This document shows positions 17,375 to 20,087 of a stretch of 20,087 bases of DNA, piece by piece. The stretch's first letter is position 1. Every line of letters begins with the position of its first letter. The stretch comes from a virus, in IMG/VR virus record IMGVR_UViG_3300033553_000488, positions 1 to 20,087 of that record; one strand, given 5' to 3'. The notes below the pieces were generated by a model, which was not told where the DNA came from, did not search any database, and was given only the letters and a program-made list of their open reading frames with translations. Made by a program: the position numbers and the translations under genes.

Positions 17375-17740
17375 TCACAATCCGTGTTTCTGCTGTAATG
17401 CCCAGTATTCCATAGACCATCGGATAACATAGGAATGTAGGACGCGACAATTTTCGGTCATATCACGATCACTGTTTTCTATTTCAGCTTTTTTAAGGCG
17501 TTCATATTCCAAGAAACGGTCTGAATCAATAGCATCTGACATAGCTATGCCTGAAATAACTGCATTCAATTCGTCAGTGGAGTACATCGGTACAAGTTCA
17601 CGTTCTGCACAAAGGCGGCTGTGGGCCAGAACACTGGCCATTTCGTTGAGCTTTTTAATGGGTATAGGGGATTCGGCCAGGGCCGGTGTTGTGACCAACA
17701 TCAGTCCGAGAAGACTGATCCGTAAAGCATGGGTCAACAT
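17375..17740 (-). CDS. Secreted (periplasmic) protein of unknown function with signal peptide
   Basis: The product is 121 aa from the ATG at 17740, preceded by AGGA at good spacing. Residues 1-22 form a clear Sec signal peptide: a short basic start, a hydrophobic core (LLGLMLV) and an ALA cleavage site before ESPIP. The mature part of about 99 residues is helical and charged, with two cysteines (C44, C98) that could form a disulfide in the periplasm. The in-frame extension upstream to 18154 is rejected because it would cross the terminator and the antisense of neighbouring genes. The gene lies alone between two terminators, so it depends on read-through or an unseen promoter. I do not recognise the family. 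A role in lysis, superinfection exclusion or periplasmic help for injection is possible but unsupported. Confidence 0.72.
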   Translation of the reverse strand: MLTHALRISLLGLMLVTTPALAESPIPIKKLNEMASVLAHSRLCAERELVPMYSTDELNAVISGIAMSDAIDSDRFLEYERLKKAEIENSDRDMTENCRVLHSYVIRWSMEYWALQQKHGL

Positions 17741-17762
17741 AAGGTTGTCCTGTGGTGGGGTG

Positions 17763-17794
17763 AAAAACCCCAGGGTGGTTGTACCCCGGGGTTT
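17763..17794 (-). terminator. Intrinsic terminator on the minus strand
   Basis: Reading the minus strand, AAACCCC and GGGGTTT pair around an inner GGGT/ACCC stem, with a single mismatch between them and a 6-nt loop. Five T residues follow directly (plus-strand A-run 17763-17767). It closes the small-gene operon after the 61-aa membrane protein and lies 23 nt upstream of the secreted-protein start. Confidence 0.82.
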
Positions 17795-17805
17795 CAGTTT
17801 GTGCG

Positions 17806-17991
17806 TTACTCGTCTTTCTTGTTTCGGGCGGATTCCCACAACAGGTAATAAACCAGTGTGAAAATACCCGCCACCGCAAGAAGGACGGTCACTATAGCGG
17901 ACACCACGGAGAACACAAATCCTCCGAACAGTGCCAGACCGGTGACCAGTGCCGCAACAAACGCCAGCCCAAGTGCTTTTAGAAAGGCCAT
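17806..17991 (-). CDS. Small two-helix membrane protein, holin-like
   Basis: This is a 61-aa protein with a very strong Shine-Dalgarno sequence (AGGAGG, 4 nt before the ATG). Two hydrophobic helices are visible, about residues 5-29 and 31-52, divided by a short FSVVS turn, with a basic/acidic cytoplasmic-type tail (ESARNKKDE). Size, two transmembrane segments and charged end fit a class II holin, but the same form occurs in many unrelated phage membrane peptides. No endolysin or spanin is next to it in this window, though a secreted protein follows. It is the last gene before the minus-strand terminator. Confidence 0.65.
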   Translation of the reverse strand: MAFLKALGLAFVAALVTGLALFGGFVFSVVSAIVTVLLAVAGIFTLVYYLLWESARNKKDE

Positions 17992-17995
17992 ACAG

Positions 17996-18001
17996 CCTCC
18001 T
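17996..18001 (-). promoter_or_regulatory. Consensus ribosome binding site of the 61-aa membrane protein
   Basis: Minus-strand AGGAGG lies 4 nt before the ATG at 17991. It is the strongest Shine-Dalgarno sequence in the minus-strand unit, which suggests high translation of this small membrane protein. Confidence 0.7.
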
Positions 18002-18002
18002 A

Positions 18003-18410
18003 TCAGCCGAATAGGCTCTTACTGCTTGGTGCGGTTTCGGTCTTTGTGGGTGCTTCCACAGCGTCATTGGCTGAGGCTTCTTGCGTGTCCGGTGTGAAAG
18101 GAGGCTCAGTCGTGGCTGGCTCAGGTTCCGTGGCTTCCGGCTCTGCCTTGACAACCGCTTTGGGCTTGGCCCGTGGCTTGGTTTGGGGTGCTTCTACTTC
18201 TGGAACCGCTTCTGCGACGGGCTCAGGTGTCTCAGCCACCGGTGCGACCGAGACTTCGGAGACCTGAACGTCGGCTGACAGGGCGAAGCCGCCTCTACGA
18301 GAGACGGCAAAGTTGATGGCGCGTACCGGTGTCGTGATGCCTTTGGAGGCTACGTAGTCACGGATGGCCTGTTCGATGTCGTCCTGGTTAATACTGAGTT
18401 TCATTTCCAT
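18003..18410 (-). CDS. Phage protein of unknown function, small N-terminal domain and long disordered tail
   Basis: The product is 135 aa from ATG 18410 (AAGGA 7 nt upstream; a second ATG two codons later is less well spaced). Residues 1-50 (LSINQDDIEQAIRDYVASKGI, then AINFAVSRRGGFALSADVQV) look like a compact helix-plus-strands domain that I have seen in other phage small proteins. Residues about 51-130 are Ala/Pro/Glu/Val/Thr/Lys-rich and probably disordered. The extreme C-terminus, SSKSLFG, is nearly the same as the KSSLFS end of the protein encoded at 19745-20087. The shared tip suggests binding to a common partner. Function is unknown. Confidence 0.68.
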   Translation of the reverse strand: MEMKLSINQDDIEQAIRDYVASKGITTPVRAINFAVSRRGGFALSADVQVSEVSVAPVAETPEPVAEAVPEVEAPQTKPRAKPKAVVKAEPEATEPEPATTEPPFTPDTQEASANDAVEAPTKTETAPSSKSLFG

Positions 18411-18434
18411 GGGTGTTTCCTTATTGGTTTAGTG

Positions 18435-18929
18435 TTATGCCACTTGGGCAATGGATTGGTGATACTTGTGGAGGCCGTAGAGCCCGATGAACAGGGCATC
18501 TGCAATGGCCTGGCCCTTGGCCTTCTTATCCAGAATACGCAGGTCAGGGAAGAGCTGAGTGGCCTTGGATCGAGCAATGTCCTTGTCAGTCCCCAACAGG
18601 TTGGTGTGTTTCTTCCAGGCCTGTGGGGTGACCAGGGTCAGGGGAATGCTCTGGCCAACGATGATGCCCTGAACGATCCCCGCCGAATGCCCAAACGAGA
18701 AGGCCCGTGAGGCCCCGTCGGTTGGCATACTGTGGACGTTCTCCACGTAGGCATGGGACAGTCCGGGCCAATCACGGAGCCAGGCAGCAATGGCGGCACC
18801 GTTGACACGGTTCTTACTGCCGATCTTTATGCTGGGCATAAAGAGGTGATCGACGTACTTACCCTGTTCATTGATGATGACCATGGAGCCTGTTAGCCCC
18901 GGATCGACGGCCAGAAAGCCTTTGCTCAT
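18435..18929 (-). CDS. RuvC-like Holliday junction resolvase
   Basis: This 164-aa protein has an RNase H-like fold signature. D9 in LAVDPGLTGSM is the first catalytic acid, E63 in HAYVENVHSMP the second, and D144 in AIADALFIGLYG the last. PQAWKK (about 102-107) and the SFGHSAGIVQGI helix (78-89) are usual in phage and bacterial RuvC proteins. The acid three residues before the last one in cellular RuvC (D138 in E. coli) is Ala here (A141), so the metal site may be altered. Such nucleases resolve branched DNA during replication or before packaging. Its start overlaps the previous stop (ATGA at 18926-18929), giving coupled translation. Confidence 0.85.
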   Translation of the reverse strand: MSKGFLAVDPGLTGSMVIINEQGKYVDHLFMPSIKIGSKNRVNGAAIAAWLRDWPGLSHAYVENVHSMPTDGASRAFSFGHSAGIVQGIIVGQSIPLTLVTPQAWKKHTNLLGTDKDIARSKATQLFPDLRILDKKAKGQAIADALFIGLYGLHKYHQSIAQVA

Positions 18930-19192
18930 GAGAGTTTACTCTTGCCCGGGCTCCCCGGACTGACGGTTCCCGGTGGGATTTCCAGATAGCCTTCTTCAAA
19001 GACGGCCTTGGGCGACCAGGAATGGTGCTCATCCTGGGTACCCCGGTTGTAAATCACATGGTAGCCGTTGGCCAGGGGATCCATGCTGCCGACATCCCGC
19101 ATCTTTTTGATGCTGGTTGTGAAGGCACCAAAGGTCATGGGCTCGGCATGGACTTGCTTGATGCACTGGTAGAACTTGAGGCGATTACTCAT
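18926..19192 (-). CDS. Small phage protein with SWSP motif
   Basis: The product is 88 aa from the ATG at 19192. An AAGGAG sits 10 nt upstream inside the preceding gene, and the start overlaps that gene's stop (ATGAGTAA). A longer in-frame start at 19270 would run through the 55-aa gene and is not preferred. Residues 18-31 (EPMTFGAFTTSIKK), 43-50 (GYHVIYNR) and 57-69 (HSWSPKAVFEEGY) form a pattern often found in short phage proteins, where Y-x-V-x-Y is followed by SWSPxxxFEExY. These usually lie near genes of the gp49/gp66 family, as here. Function is unknown. The C-terminal SPGSPGKSKLS is a flexible basic tail. Confidence 0.72.
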   Translation of the reverse strand: MSNRLKFYQCIKQVHAEPMTFGAFTTSIKKMRDVGSMDPLANGYHVIYNRGTQDEHHSWSPKAVFEEGYLEIPPGTVSPGSPGKSKLS

Positions 19193-19352
19193 TGAACATC
19201 CACTCCTTGAGGGCGCTTTTGGCATCCTGTCTGGAGAGATCGAACTCAAACTCCAGCGTAGGTGCCGCACCCATCATATTCATGGTTCCGGTATCACGAA
19301 GCTCTTCCAGAAATTTTTCCATTTCATCGGTCAGAATACGACGTTCGCTCAT
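19185..19352 (-). CDS. 55-aa phage protein with N-M-M-G-A-A-P motif
   Basis: This short gene is read from ATG 19352 to TAA 19185-19187. It overlaps the previous gene's stop by ATGA and the next gene's start by 8 nt, which strongly supports it being real. The peptide has an acidic N-terminal helix (DEMEKFLEELRDTG), then TMNMMGAAPTLEFEFDLSRQDAKSALKEWM in two adjoining parts. The order F-L-x-x-L-R-x-x-G, N-M-x-G-A-x-P, then a helix ending in EWM recurs in small proteins of many tailed phages. Function is unknown; a helix-turn-helix-like shape is possible. Confidence 0.75.
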   Translation of the reverse strand: MSERRILTDEMEKFLEELRDTGTMNMMGAAPTLEFEFDLSRQDAKSALKEWMFNE

Positions 19353-19684
19353 GAGATGGGTGGCTCCTCGTTCAGTTGCATGAACAGCCGGTAGCCTTCC
19401 AGTCCCCAGAGCTTTTCAGCGGCCTGGTTTGTGGCATTACGTCTGGCAATGTCTTCGCCCATGGCTGCATCGAAGTTGTCCACTGACACACAGGCACTGT
19501 GACCAGACGTGAGGTAAAACCGCCCGTCCAGATACGCGTGACAGAAGGTACTGGTCGTACCCATCGGCTGCTCAAACTGGTAGAACACACGGTTTTTCAG
19601 AGCCTGGATGTGGGCAACGGTGATCCGGGGAGCGGTCAGACCTCTCTCCTGGATCTGGTCTTCAATCGCTTGGTCGTTTGACAT
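19349..19684 (-). CDS. N4 gp49 / Sf6 gp66 family protein
   Basis: The product is 111 aa from ATG 19684, with GAGAG upstream. Residues 46-103 match the family pattern: TFCHAYLDGRFYLTSGHSAC, then VSVDNFDAAMGEDIARRNA and KLWGLEGYRLFMQL. This is a small domain of unknown function widespread in tailed phages. In N4 the gene precedes the convergent junction with the virion polymerase gene; here it is five genes further away, so the region has extra cargo. It starts 61 nt after the stop of the probable ssDNA-binding protein, across a hairpin region, and overlaps the next gene by ATGA. Function is unknown. Confidence 0.85.
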   Translation of the reverse strand: MSNDQAIEDQIQERGLTAPRITVAHIQALKNRVFYQFEQPMGTTSTFCHAYLDGRFYLTSGHSACVSVDNFDAAMGEDIARRNATNQAAEKLWGLEGYRLFMQLNEEPPIS

Positions 19685-19710
19685 AACACTCTCTTTAACG
19701 ATAAATGTCA

Positions 19711-19739
19711 GGGGCCGGCACGCGGCCCCCGGAGGGGCC
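19711..19739 (-). promoter_or_regulatory. Two overlapping, mutually exclusive GC hairpins (attenuator-like)
   Basis: On the minus strand GGCCCC-TCCG-GGGGCC (19739-19724) forms a 6-bp stem with a C(UNCG)G tetraloop. The second arm of this stem is also the first arm of GGGGCCG-CGTGC-CGGCCCC (19729-19711), a perfect 7-bp stem. The two cannot form together. No U-tract follows, so simple termination is unlikely; message processing, 3' end protection or attenuation between the ssDNA-binding-like gene and the gp49-like gene are possible. Confidence 0.55.
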
Positions 19740-19744
19740 TGTGC

Positions 19745-20087
19745 TTAGCTGAACAGGCTGGACTTGGGCTTGGCACCACCGGCTGCAGCAGCCTTGGGAG
19801 CGCCCTGAGACGCACCGTTGGCATCGTTGGCTGCCGCAACCCGGTTACGGGTCTGGCCAGTCCACTTCTTGTCCCAGGTGTTGTAGAACGCAGGTTCTTC
19901 AGCACTGGCACGTACCTCAGCGGTCGTGAGCTTGTCACGCTCACGGAAGATCTTGTCGATCTCGTTGACTTCACGGGACTCACCGGTTGGCTGGTAAGAG
20001 CCGTCGTCCGCCTTCTGGCGCTTGTCAACGACCTGCTTCTGCAGACCCACGATGATGCGCTGGCCAACCAGATCGGTAACCATATCC
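19745..20087 (-). CDS. Probable ssDNA-binding protein, N4 gp45 position (C-terminal part)
   Basis: About 114 C-terminal residues are visible and the frame continues past the window edge; the ATG at 20083 is unlikely to be the true start because no ribosome site can be seen and N4 SSB is about 265 aa. Visible features are LVGQRIIVGLQKQVVDKRQ, an EVNEIDKIFRERDKLTTAEV segment, PAFYNTWDKKWTGQTRNR, and an Ala/Gly-rich flexible tail ending in KPKSSLFS. A globular domain followed by a flexible tail with a conserved tip is usual for phage single-stranded-DNA-binding proteins. N4 SSB also activates late transcription through its C-terminus, where a lysine is essential; the lysines in the final 10 residues here fit that. 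Assignment is by form and gene order and is not certain. Confidence 0.5.
   Translation of the reverse strand, partial: DMVTDLVGQRIIVGLQKQVVDKRQKADDGSYQPTGESREVNEIDKIFRERDKLTTAEVRASAEEPAFYNTWDKKWTGQTRNRVAAANDANGASQGAPKAAAAGGAKPKSSLFS

Noticed and set aside
17354-17398. 14-codon frame beginning in the terminator loop
   Set aside because: It is too short, starts inside a 12-bp stem-loop, and is too far from the AAAGGAG sequence.
17741-18154. Long upstream extension of the secreted-protein frame on the minus strand (to an ATG at 18154)
   Set aside because: It would run across an intrinsic terminator and antiparallel frames of two well-supported genes, and it would hide a clean signal peptide in mid-protein.
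18046-18278. Two plus-strand frames opposite the 135-aa gene
   Set aside because: They are low-complexity mirror images of the Ala/Pro/Glu-rich tail, without ribosome sites.
1-20087. Hairpin promoters of the N4 early type, tRNA genes, CRISPR arrays, transposons
   Set aside because: Looked for and not seen; early promoters would be expected in another part of the genome.

Overview
The window is about 20 kb from a tailed phage related to N4 (Schitoviridae-type podovirus). Three things support this: an N4 gp56-family major capsid protein fragment at the left edge; a giant cysteine-free protein of 3772 residues carrying the catalytic motifs of an N4-type virion RNA polymerase; and the N4 gene order running leftward-to-rightward here from capsid to polymerase (counterparts of N4 gp56, gp55, gp54, gp53, gp52, gp51, gp50). 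The host is probably a Gram-negative gammaproteobacterium; nothing in the window fixes the genus. No tRNA, insertion sequence, integrase or CRISPR array is visible.

Plus strand, 2-17322: the late virion operon. It holds the C-terminal half of the capsid protein, then a 196-aa protein with an HeH/LEM-like N-terminus, a 216-aa coiled-coil protein, a 750-aa protein with membrane segments, and a tightly coupled set of three genes (121 aa, 454 aa and 3772 aa) with 2-nt spacing or TAATG overlaps. The last three are likely packaged in the capsid and injected with the DNA. Two hairpins interrupt the operon: one after the capsid gene (638-661) and one with a clear U-tract just before the 750-aa gene (1983-2006).

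Minus strand, 20087-17375: a compact set of small genes transcribed toward the polymerase gene. In transcription order they are: the end of a probable ssDNA-binding protein (N4 gp45 position), an N4 gp49/Sf6 gp66-family protein, a 55-aa protein, an 88-aa protein with an SWSP motif, a RuvC-like resolvase, a 135-aa protein with a long Ala/Pro/Glu tail, a 61-aa two-helix membrane protein (holin-like), a terminator, and a secreted 121-aa protein. A 12-bp bidirectional terminator separates the two convergent units at 17342-17370, like the gp49/gp50 junction of N4.

Most notable observations: (1) the three predicted ejected proteins, about 4350 residues in total, contain no cysteine, while the neighbouring virion proteins do; (2) motif B of the polymerase has Phe (F1720) where T7 and N4 polymerases have the Tyr that selects ribonucleotides; (3) a HELLH zinc-peptidase-like site lies in the C-terminal half of the polymerase; (4) the TxxGR motif of the polymerase is degenerate; (5) two minus-strand proteins share an almost identical C-terminal tip.
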